A stretch of 13,318 nt of DNA. Source: Bacteroidia bacterium. GTDB taxonomy: Bacteria; Bacteroidota; Bacteroidia; Bacteroidales; GCA-2748055. The stretch covers positions 1 through 13,318 of the forward strand of contig JAUVKN010000087.1 of NCBI GenBank assembly GCA_030596245.1. Reading direction: 5' to 3'. The notes beneath the pieces were generated by a model, which searched no databases, was not told the DNA's origin, and saw only the letters and a program-made list of their open reading frames with translations. A program made the position numbers and the translations under genes. Within the stretch, counting starts at the first letter, position 1; the number at the start of each line of letters is the position of its first letter. This document shows positions 1 to 5,748 of this stretch, one piece after another.

Positions 1-207
1 CATTTTAAGGAAAATATCCTCTCTAATTGCTCTGAAATCATTGTAGATTCTGGTTCTCTCCTGGATATAAGTCAGCTGTGATTCAAGGCTGGCGGTATCC
101 AGAATTGCCGGTGTCACATATTGTGCGTTCAAGGATAGTACACTAACCAGTGAGAGGCAAAATATTGCCAGAATGGTGGCGGTTGATAGATAGATAGATA
201 TCATCAT
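1..207 (-). CDS. Exported protein of unknown function, N-terminal part only
   Basis: Open from an ATG at 207 to the window edge (69 codons), so the C-terminus is missing. An in-frame TAA two codons upstream rules out a longer start; a second ATG follows immediately. Residues about 7-26 form a hydrophobic segment ending in LNA|Q, which fits a type I signal peptide cleaved near residue 28. Unusually, the short n-region before it (MMISIY) has no Lys or Arg. The mature part seen so far (DTASLESQLTYIQERTRIYN, then DFRAIREDIF) is charged and helical and could start a coiled coil. I do not recognise the family. It has its own promoter candidate at 231-238 and is separated from the hydrogenase operon by 137 bases, so it is probably an independent gene. 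The first codons contain a tetranucleotide repeat, listed separately. Confidence 0.7.
   Translation of the reverse strand, partial: MMISIYLSTATILAIFCLSLVSVLSLNAQYVTPAILDTASLESQLTYIQERTRIYNDFRAIREDIFLKM
185..200 (+). repeat. Tetranucleotide repeat (GATA)4 inside the first codons of the left-edge gene
   Basis: Four perfect GATA units, read as TATC on the coding strand, lie within codons 3-8 of the exported-protein gene. Gain or loss of one unit would shift its frame. Four units is short, so this may be chance. Confidence 0.6.
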
Positions 208-230
208 GTTCGCTTATTCTGTTGAAAGAA

Positions 231-238
231 CAAATTTA
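231..238 (-). promoter_or_regulatory. Candidate Bacteroidota-type -7 element for the left-edge gene
   Basis: On the minus strand the bases read TAAATTTG, an exact match to the Bacteroidota -7 consensus TAnnTTTG. It lies 23 bases before the ATG at 207, which would give a leader of roughly 15-20 bases. I see no good TTTG about 19 bases further upstream, so the -33 part is weak. No Shine-Dalgarno sequence precedes the ATG. Confidence 0.45.
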
Positions 239-246
239 GGAAATAT

Positions 247-280
247 ATATGATCTCACCCCATACATTTTGAGATGATAT
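247..280. repeat. Imperfect inverted repeat (11-bp arms, 12-bp loop) between the operon end and the next gene
   Basis: ATATGATCTCA (247-257) and TGAGATGATAT (270-280) pair at 10 of 11 positions around a 12-base spacer. It lies 65 bases downstream of the last operon gene and just upstream of the promoter candidate at 231-238. It could be a weak terminator for the operon, although no strong U-run follows (the minus-strand continuation is ATATTTCC), or an operator for the downstream gene. A run of seven Cs at 289-295 lies beside it. I cannot tell which role applies. Confidence 0.4.
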
Positions 281-344
281 CAAACAGACCCCCCCTCAAT
301 GATGATAAATTAGCGAGGCAAAGGTGATTAATATATTCTTTTGA

Positions 345-755
345 TTACAGGTACTTATGGTACTCCAGGGGCAGATCAAGGTATTTCCGGTACCTTTCCG
401 CATCAGGCCCAAAGGCTTCTGCCGATTTATCCTGGATCTTATAGGTACAGTGTTCACCAATGATGTTTGAGATGTTGATCTCAAACTCTTTACCACTATC
501 ATCCGTCATGTGGACCTTTACCAGGTGAGGATTCTCTTCCTTATTCAGTTTGGCGTGGCAAACCGGACAATAAAACTTGTACTCCACTCCCTCTTCGAGC
601 TGGAAATCAGGATGGTTTTTTTTTGTATAGTTTCCAAGTTCTGTATTCAGGAAAAGGAGACCTTTTTTATTATCGGGCGATTTGGCAGAGAATACCAGGG
701 AAGTTCCAATATTAATATTGCTTCTGCAGATAGGGCAAAAATAGTTGTTGGGCAT
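345..755 (-). CDS. Small CxxC protein of unknown function, last gene of the hydrogenase operon
   Basis: This is a 136-residue soluble protein with no signal peptide or membrane segment. Two CPxC knuckles are present, CPIC at residues 7-10 and CPVC at 63-66. Together they could supply four ligands to one zinc ion in a split zinc ribbon with about 50 residues between the halves. A further Cys is at 103, in a GEHCTY segment, and the C-terminus is rich in Tyr, Leu and charged residues. The gene begins 6 bases after the protease gene, so it is almost certainly co-transcribed with the hydrogenase. I do not recognise the family. From position it could be an assembly or regulatory accessory of the complex, but the sequence shows only probable metal binding. 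HypA is unlikely, since HypA has an N-terminal MHE nickel site and closely spaced CxxC pairs. Confidence 0.8.
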   Translation of the reverse strand: MPNNYFCPICRSNINIGTSLVFSAKSPDNKKGLLFLNTELGNYTKKNHPDFQLEEGVEYKFYCPVCHAKLNKEENPHLVKVHMTDDSGKEFEINISNIIGEHCTYKIQDKSAEAFGPDAERYRKYLDLPLEYHKYL

Positions 756-761
756 GGTTCA

Positions 762-1211
762 TTATATTTTTTGGTTTATCTGTTTGATGATCAGGTTGGC
801 TGTTTTTAGAACCCGGGGTGATAACTTATCTCCAAATTCCGTAGTACGAGGCTGGATACCAAGTACATAAGTAGGATATTGAAAGAAATCACCCAGTCGA
901 CCCAGTGATATATTGTGGGTATTAAATGTGATGTCTTCCACATCATTCAGCGATACAAGTCGGTAAGTTCCCGGGCTGGATCCCAGTTCCATACAATCCA
1001 GGATCACTATGGTACCAGGAACCATGGAGTTGATCTTACCAATATAATTTTCAACACTAACTTCAACTGTAAGCGCTCTGATATGATTGGTTTCCAGGAT
1101 CTGTCGGCTGATGATTACGCCGACTCCGTCATCGCTTTTTAGTACATTGCCTACCCCGATAAATAACAACCGGTCGGCTTTATCTAGCATATCAGCCAGT
1201 TGCAGTTCCAA
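762..1211 (-). CDS. hycI: HycI-type [NiFe]-hydrogenase maturation endopeptidase
   Basis: This 149-residue protein belongs to the HycI/HybD protease family, which removes the C-terminal extension of the hydrogenase large subunit after nickel insertion. The signature GVGNVLKSDDGVG spans residues 19-31. The three expected nickel-contact residues are visible: Asp28 in SDDG, Asp72 in VILDCMELGSSPG and His99 in NTHNISL. The late LGIQPRTTEFGDKLS segment (about 117-131) is also typical of HycI. Its substrate should be the large subunit encoded at 7621-8814, which keeps a 34-residue tail after DPCYCCTER. The start is uncertain: the reading shown uses TTG at 1211, three bases after the preceding stop, whereas an ATG at 1190 would give 142 residues and still keep the whole signature. 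No clear ribosome binding site favours either. Confidence 0.93.
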   Translation of the reverse strand: MELQLADMLDKADRLLFIGVGNVLKSDDGVGVIISRQILETNHIRALTVEVSVENYIGKINSMVPGTIVILDCMELGSSPGTYRLVSLNDVEDITFNTHNISLGRLGDFFQYPTYVLGIQPRTTEFGDKLSPRVLKTANLIIKQINQKI

Positions 1212-1214
1212 GGA

Positions 1215-1823
1215 TTAAATATATTTAATAAGGACGGATCGCATGCAATTGGGACAAATGATGTTAAACATATCCTTCCTTTTTAATCCGTCTTTGATCT
1301 CAAGGTCGGTATCTTCCTTTGGAGCCAGTTGAAGTTTTTCATTGAGCAGGTTGAGGTTAAGGATGGAAGCAAAAGCTTTGGCTCCAAGTTTCTTATGCAG
1401 GTAGTTGATATGCTCTTTGGTGGTAATGATGGCCTGACAATGTTTGCAAACCACAAGTTCCTTCTCCTGCTCTTCAATAATCTTCTCCCTTTCAAACACA
1501 GTCAGGTCGAAAATTTTGTCAGACAGCACAACACCTTTGCCAGTAATACAGTGTTGCTGACACATTCCGCAAAAAATACATTTCCCGTAATCCCGGGTAA
1601 TGAAACGCTTCCCGTTATTGCGGTCATCTCTAATGGTAATGGCATTGGGGGGACACACATTGGCACAGGTCTCACATCCCACACAATACTTATCATCCAC
1701 CTCTGGTTTTCCTCTGAAATTCTCATAAGGAGTATGAGGTTTATGTGGAAACTTTGTGGTAAAAGCGGGAGTAACCAGAGAAACTACCGCTTCCTTTAAC
1801 TCTCTTATTTTAGGATACTTCAT
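1215..1823 (-). CDS. NuoI/MbhN/HycF-like hydrogenase ferredoxin subunit with C-terminal Cys4 tail
   Basis: This 202-residue Fe-S subunit should carry electrons between the soluble input proteins and the NuoB-like small subunit on the cytoplasmic side. Two [4Fe-4S] motifs are clear: C47-x2-C50-x2-C53-x3-C57 followed by Pro, and C82-x2-C85-x2-C88-x3-C92. The last cysteine of the second motif is followed by Ile rather than the usual Pro. The N-terminus (about residues 20-45) has the FPHKPHTPYENFRGKP stretch, close to the P-x-x-P-x-x-FRG pattern of NuoI/HycF proteins. The C-terminal half adds two further knuckles, C126-K-H-C129 and C190-P-N-C193, a zinc-ribbon-like arrangement also known from E. 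coli HycF/HyfH but absent from the shorter archaeal MbhN. The gene overlaps the mrpG stop by 4 bases (ATGA), so translation is coupled. Confidence 0.93.
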   Translation of the reverse strand: MKYPKIRELKEAVVSLVTPAFTTKFPHKPHTPYENFRGKPEVDDKYCVGCETCANVCPPNAITIRDDRNNGKRFITRDYGKCIFCGMCQQHCITGKGVVLSDKIFDLTVFEREKIIEEQEKELVVCKHCQAIITTKEHINYLHKKLGAKAFASILNLNLLNEKLQLAPKEDTDLEIKDGLKRKDMFNIICPNCMRSVLIKYI

Positions 1824-2137
1824 TTTACTGCGTCTTTATAGTCGTCCTTGACACTCTTGTCTCCAAGCTTGACTCCAAAATGATAGGCTCCCCTGGCCAG
1901 GGCATGGGCGGCCACTGTGGCCCCGAAGAAGAGCAGGGGAATGGCAATAAGGGCTTTAATTCCGGCATCCACCAAGCCATAATGAAACAGGGCTCCGGCC
2001 AGAATACTACAAGTACCCAGTGTGCCACATTTGGTTGCAGATTGAAGCCGGTTATATACATCTGGCAATCTGATCAAACCAATGCAGCCAATAAGGTTAA
2101 AGAGTACTCCAATGGTTATAAGTATAGTACTGATCAT
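1820..2137 (-). CDS. mrpG: Mrp-type antiporter subunit G
   Basis: This 105-residue protein has about three hydrophobic segments (roughly residues 2-22, 38-58 and 62-82). The typical MrpG/MnhG core is visible in GLIRLPDVYNRLQSATKCGT (residues 20-39), then a small-residue-rich helix. MrpG is a small membrane subunit of the Mrp Na+/H+ antiporter, also found as MbhC in the archaeal membrane-bound hydrogenase. It lies one base after mrpF and overlaps the ferredoxin gene by 4 bases, keeping the Mrp order E-F-G. The short charged tail (DDYKDAVK) faces the cytoplasm or the outside, which the sequence does not settle. Confidence 0.93.
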   Translation of the reverse strand: MISTILITIGVLFNLIGCIGLIRLPDVYNRLQSATKCGTLGTCSILAGALFHYGLVDAGIKALIAIPLLFFGATVAAHALARGAYHFGVKLGDKSVKDDYKDAVK

Positions 2138-2138
2138 C

Positions 2139-2402
2139 TTATTCGTTTAGTTTTTTTCCGCTTAAATATTTTGCCAGGGTAAGTGTTCCGATAAAACTGA
2201 GTATGATCCATGCGATCCCGATATCCAGGATAAAACCTCGTTCGGTGATGATGGAAAGAATCGCACAAATACCCACGACTAAAACACCAAAAATATCCAT
2301 CGCTACCATCCTGTCGGCTATGGACGGGCCACGAATAATCCTGAAAAGGCAGGATGCACTGAGTGCAATCTGTATGTACAGAAGAATCTCAAGTAAGTCC
2401 AT
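2139..2402 (-). CDS. mrpF: Mrp-type antiporter subunit F
   Basis: This 87-residue protein has three predicted membrane helices. The family hallmark IADRMVAMD (residues 28-36) is present, including the conserved Asp/Arg pair at the end of the first loop, followed by a hydrophobic IFGVLVVGICAIL helix. MrpF corresponds to MbhB of Mbh hydrogenases. Its ATG overlaps the mrpE stop by one base (TAATG on the coding strand). Downstream mrpG begins after a one-base gap. Confidence 0.93.
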   Translation of the reverse strand: MDLLEILLYIQIALSASCLFRIIRGPSIADRMVAMDIFGVLVVGICAILSIITERGFILDIGIAWIILSFIGTLTLAKYLSGKKLNE

Positions 2403-2887
2403 TATTCAAAAGTCTTTTTAATATATTTTTCAAAGCGTCCTGAGATTTTACGACCATATTCCTCCGGATCATTTGTGCTTACATAGATCCAGTGGACATA
2501 TAGATAGTCATCAATAATGTCAACTGCTATGGTCCCGGGTGTCATGGTGATGGAGTTGGCCAGCATGGCCCTCGCAAAATCCGATTGTAAATCGAGCTTC
2601 ACCTTTACGATTCCTGGTTTAATGGGCATGGCAGGATGAAGTACCCGGTAGGCAACATCGATGTTTGCCTTGATACATTCCCAGATTAAGATGACCAGGT
2701 AAACCAGGAGCCAGAAATACCTGTGTGGTTGCAGAAATTTGTATACACTATCTAAAAAGTATTTTGCAAATAGCAGGGAGGTGATCAGCGCAGCTGCTCC
2801 TCCGGCAACCAGGTTGGCCACCGACAGGTCAAATGTAAGCAGCAACCAGAACAGAAAAGTCAATATGAACAGGGCCAGGTATCTCAT
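2402..2887 (-). CDS. mrpE: Mrp-type antiporter subunit E
   Basis: This 161-residue protein has hydrophobic helices at about residues 1-20, 27-45 and 57-75. A soluble C-terminal domain then carries the characteristic MrpE signature SITMTPGTIAVDI followed by YLYVHWIYV (about residues 112-137). MrpE corresponds to MbhA in Mbh complexes; with F and G it forms the distal part of the antiporter module in known structures. The gene starts one base after mrpD and overlaps mrpF by one base. Length is normal for the family. Confidence 0.93.
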   Translation of the reverse strand: MRYLALFILTFLFWLLLTFDLSVANLVAGGAAALITSLLFAKYFLDSVYKFLQPHRYFWLLVYLVILIWECIKANIDVAYRVLHPAMPIKPGIVKVKLDLQSDFARAMLANSITMTPGTIAVDIIDDYLYVHWIYVSTNDPEEYGRKISGRFEKYIKKTFE

Positions 2888-2888
2888 T

Positions 2889-4427
2889 TTATAGTCCTAA
2901 GATGGTTGTGGAATAGAGATCAGATTGCATCAGAACATTGATGGCAGGACGCAATACGGCATCGTTGATAGACGGAAATGCCAGCAGGCTAAGAGCGAGA
3001 CAGAGAATGGCAAGGAATACCATGCTGAACGACATGGGGAAGGGTACCTCTTTTATCTTTTCCAGTGATTTACCAGGGCTTTTATTAAAAAATGCGAAAC
3101 GTTGAAACTTCAGGAAATATGCGAGTGTAACGATGCTGACTACCACTGCAAGTGTGGCCAGCAGGTAAAATTTTCCGTTGATGGCAGCGATAATAATGAT
3201 CAGTTTGCTGAAAAATCCGTTAAAAGGAGGTATTCCTGAGATGGACATGGATGCCATAAATGAGGTGGAGGATGTAACCGGCATTACCGGGGCAAGGCCT
3301 CCCATTTTCTTTAAATCACGGGTATCCAACCGGTGCTCAAGTGCACCTGCATTCAGGAACAATAGACCTTTGAATACTGCATGGTTGACCAGATGGTACA
3401 ATCCACCTGCGATGGCCAGGGATGCTACAGGCAAGTTATCACCCTTCGCAAGAAGGATCATACCCATTCCAAAAGCCATGACCACAAGGCCGATCTGACT
3501 GATGCTCGAATAAGCAAGCAAACGTTTTACATCCCATTGTATAAGGGCCAACAGAGCACCGATTACCATTGAGACCGTTCCAAGTACAGTGATGACAACC
3601 GCTATTTCATGGCTGAATACAAACATGTTAAAGAATAACCGGATGAGCACATAGATACCAACAGCTTTGATCAGCACACCGGACAGCATGGCTGAAATGG
3701 GAGAAGGTGCCGATGAGTGAGCGTCGGGCAACCAGGCATGGAAAGGGATGATGGCAGCCTTCAGCCCAAATCCCGAAATGAGCAACACCTGGATAAAAAT
3801 GTAGAAGGGCTTGCTATATCCCGAATCCAGTACATTTCTGACATCGGCAATGTTCAGGGTTTTGGTTTTCCAGTAGATCAATCCAATGGCCAACAGGATT
3901 AACATGGAGGCAAGGCCTCCCAGCACCTGGTATTTAAACGATGCCTCCAGTTCGGTTTTGCCCACGCCGAACGCAACAAGTGCATAAGAGGAGATGACCG
4001 ACACCTCCAGGAAAACAAAGAGGTTAAAAAGGTCACCACTGAGCACCACTCCATTCATACCGGCAATGATCAGGCAAAACAAGGCATAATAGTTGCCCTC
4101 TGCCGTATACTTTCTGATATAGGAGAGGGAGTAGAACAGAGCGATGAATCCAATCAGGTTGATGATACAAAGCATAAGTGCTGAGAATCCGTCCAACACC
4201 ATAAAAATGCCAACCGGGAAACCACCTTCATAAGCCCACCCTCCCATGGTATACTGGATGGAGGATGTGCCGAGGCCGGAGAACTCATAAACAGCCATGA
4301 CAAGCAGTGCTAGTAATGTAAGGGGAGCAAAATATCTATGAAATCCCTTCACCAATTTGCCCAGGAGCATGATCAGGAATGCCGAGATCAGAGGTATTGC
4401 AACAAACAGGGGGATCAATGCATCCAT
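2889..4427 (-). CDS. mrpD: Mrp-type antiporter subunit D (NuoN/MbhH-like)
   Basis: This 512-residue protein has about 14 membrane helices and belongs to the proton-conducting antiporter family shared by complex I, Mrp and Mbh. The expected ion-path residues are present: Glu141 in TM5 (NLFVFLEVSVISSYALV), Lys223 in TM7 (GFGLKAAIIPFHAWLPDAH), Lys254 in TM8, His345/His349 and Lys353 in GGLYHLVNHAVFKGL, and Lys440 in TM12. It therefore looks like a fully competent ion-translocating subunit, unlike the larger NuoL-like subunit of this operon, which lacks the TM5 Glu. It lies 3 bases after mrpC, and an AAGAGG sequence about 8 bases before its ATG may serve as a ribosome binding site. Confidence 0.95.
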   Translation of the reverse strand: MDALIPLFVAIPLISAFLIMLLGKLVKGFHRYFAPLTLLALLVMAVYEFSGLGTSSIQYTMGGWAYEGGFPVGIFMVLDGFSALMLCIINLIGFIALFYSLSYIRKYTAEGNYYALFCLIIAGMNGVVLSGDLFNLFVFLEVSVISSYALVAFGVGKTELEASFKYQVLGGLASMLILLAIGLIYWKTKTLNIADVRNVLDSGYSKPFYIFIQVLLISGFGLKAAIIPFHAWLPDAHSSAPSPISAMLSGVLIKAVGIYVLIRLFFNMFVFSHEIAVVITVLGTVSMVIGALLALIQWDVKRLLAYSSISQIGLVVMAFGMGMILLAKGDNLPVASLAIAGGLYHLVNHAVFKGLLFLNAGALEHRLDTRDLKKMGGLAPVMPVTSSTSFMASMSISGIPPFNGFFSKLIIIIAAINGKFYLLATLAVVVSIVTLAYFLKFQRFAFFNKSPGKSLEKIKEVPFPMSFSMVFLAILCLALSLLAFPSINDAVLRPAINVLMQSDLYSTTILGL

Positions 4428-4430
4428 CTT

Positions 4431-4769
4431 TTATCCTCTTAAGTTTTTAATTTCTCGAATGTCGAAGGTTTTATACTTCCGGTATAACCGAATGGCTATG
4501 GCCATTAGCATGGCGGTAGTAGCCAGGCCAATTACAATGGCAGTTAGAACCATGGCCTGAGGCAGTGGATCTACGTAAACCTGACCGGTTGTTCCGGGGT
4601 CTACGATGGGTGCAAGCCCGTTATCGATGTACCCGATCAGTACCAACAACAGGAATATGCTGAACTCCATGATTGACATGGAGATGGCAATCTTGATAAG
4701 GTTCCTGCGGGTGATGACACCGTACAGGCCTACCAGGAACAGAACAAAGCATAGGATGTAGACTGTCAT
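4431..4769 (-). CDS. mrpC: Mrp-type antiporter subunit C (NuoK-like)
   Basis: This 112-residue protein has three membrane helices and belongs to the NuoK/MrpC/MbhG family. The loop DPLPQAMVLTAIVIGLATTA (about residues 67-86), with its conserved DPLPQALVLTAIVI core, is diagnostic of MrpC. The first helix is followed by the short basic loop TRRNLIK. In Mrp and Mbh complexes this subunit packs next to MrpD and contributes to the ion path. It overlaps the mrpB stop by 4 bases and precedes mrpD by 3. Confidence 0.94.
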   Translation of the reverse strand: MTVYILCFVLFLVGLYGVITRRNLIKIAISMSIMEFSIFLLLVLIGYIDNGLAPIVDPGTTGQVYVDPLPQAMVLTAIVIGLATTAMLMAIAIRLYRKYKTFDIREIKNLRG

Positions 4770-5203
4770 TTTGAGCTCTCCTCTTTAAAGATTACAAGTG
4801 CAAGGAATATGGTAAGAATGGCACCAGCCACCTCAATTCCGATAAATATATTATACAGGGGGATCGCTCCGGCGCTGAGAAGTTCTCCTGGTGTTCCTTT
4901 TGGCAGAAAATTGAAGAAAAACACCTTTATGCCAAAGAGCAATGCCATCATGGCAAGTATGGTTACCATGAGTATGGCCACGCTTTCAATATTTGAGCTG
5001 CCTGCCACCTCCTTTTTGAGGTTCAGCGCACTGTTTCCGAAAGCAAGGATAAGAAGGATAAATGCTCCGGCGATAATGGCCCCTCCTGCAAATCCGCCTC
5101 CTGGTGTCAGGTGCCCATGGAGGATGATATAGATCCCGTAGAGGAATATGAGTCCTGCCATCAGCTGGGTTATCTTTTTAACAATTGTGGACATTCCTTC
5201 CAT
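4766..5203 (-). CDS. mrpB: Mrp-type antiporter subunit B (MnhB/MbhF-like)
   Basis: This 145-residue protein has four membrane helices. The MnhB-family signature is plain: GHLTPGGGFAGGAIIAGAFI (residues about 29-48), followed further on by a conserved loop with GTPGELLSAGAIPLYNIFIG (about 102-121). It corresponds to MbhF in Mbh hydrogenases and to MrpB in antiporters. The ATG at 5203 is 6 bases after the preceding stop; a second ATG three codons later is an alternative start. Confidence 0.93.
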   Translation of the reverse strand: MEGMSTIVKKITQLMAGLIFLYGIYIILHGHLTPGGGFAGGAIIAGAFILLILAFGNSALNLKKEVAGSSNIESVAILMVTILAMMALLFGIKVFFFNFLPKGTPGELLSAGAIPLYNIFIGIEVAGAILTIFLALVIFKEESSK

Positions 5204-5209
5204 AGCGGA

Positions 5210-5737
5210 TTATTTTTTTCCTTTCATTCTCAGCAGAGTAAGCGCTCCTAGCGCAGCTGTATAGAGTATGACCGCCTCCCCCAGGGTATCATAAGCCCTG
5301 AAGTCAAACAGTACACCTGTAACCAGGTTTACACTTCCGGTCTTTTCCACGGCTCCGTTCACATAGATCTCAGACATCCTCAGGGTGTGTGCCCCCAATG
5401 GATCCAGGTTTTCAATGGCCTGAATGAAAAAGTAAAATAGTCCGGCGAAAATGATAAATCCGAGGATCATTTGAACAATGGACCTCCTGTCGGGTATAGT
5501 TTCTATTTCACTTCGGGTACTGTCCAACACCACAGCAACCATAATAACCAGCGTGATGGTCTCCACCACAATTTGCACAATGGCCAGGTCAGGTGCTTTA
5601 AGTAACAGAAAGCAGATCACCAGGCCGTAACCGACCATGCCAATGGCGATGACGGCGGATAAAAGATCTTTTGCATGGAGTGCATAAATGGCTCCGATGA
5701 TCATGAATCCCAGTATGATGGAGATGGTCAGTTCCAT
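5210..5737 (-). CDS. DUF4040/MbhD-MbhE-like membrane subunit (C-terminal part of MrpA as a separate gene)
   Basis: This 175-residue membrane protein has about five helices. The first part (about residues 1-75) matches the DUF4040/MbhD domain, with DLLSAVIAIGMVGYGLVICF followed by APDLAIVQIVVETITLVIMV. The second part matches MbhE, ending in GVLFDFRAYDTLGEAVILYT and a last helix. In canonical MrpA these domains form the C-terminus of one long protein; here they follow a separate NuoL-like gene. In Mbh the equivalent subunits sit between the antiporter subunit and the hydrogenase membrane anchor and are part of the ion path. I prefer the ATG at 5737, 11 bases after the upstream stop. The open frame extends to an ATG at 5797, but that would overlap the upstream gene by 49 bases and add a 20-residue non-conserved lead. 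Confidence 0.9.
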   Translation of the reverse strand: MELTISIILGFMIIGAIYALHAKDLLSAVIAIGMVGYGLVICFLLLKAPDLAIVQIVVETITLVIMVAVVLDSTRSEIETIPDRRSIVQMILGFIIFAGLFYFFIQAIENLDPLGAHTLRMSEIYVNGAVEKTGSVNLVTGVLFDFRAYDTLGEAVILYTAALGALTLLRMKGKK

Positions 5738-5748
5738 ATTTAATTGTA

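Noticed and set aside
289..295. C7 homopolymer as a phase-variable tract
   Set aside because: It lies outside any coding region and is too short and too far from the promoter at 231-238 to support a switching role.
1329..1799. Plus-strand open frame of 156 codons opposite the ferredoxin gene
   Set aside because: It is antisense to a gene with two clear Fe-S motifs and tight operon spacing, and it has no recognisable motif of its own. Other plus-strand frames (for example 7660-8079 and 8491-8853) are rejected for the same reason.
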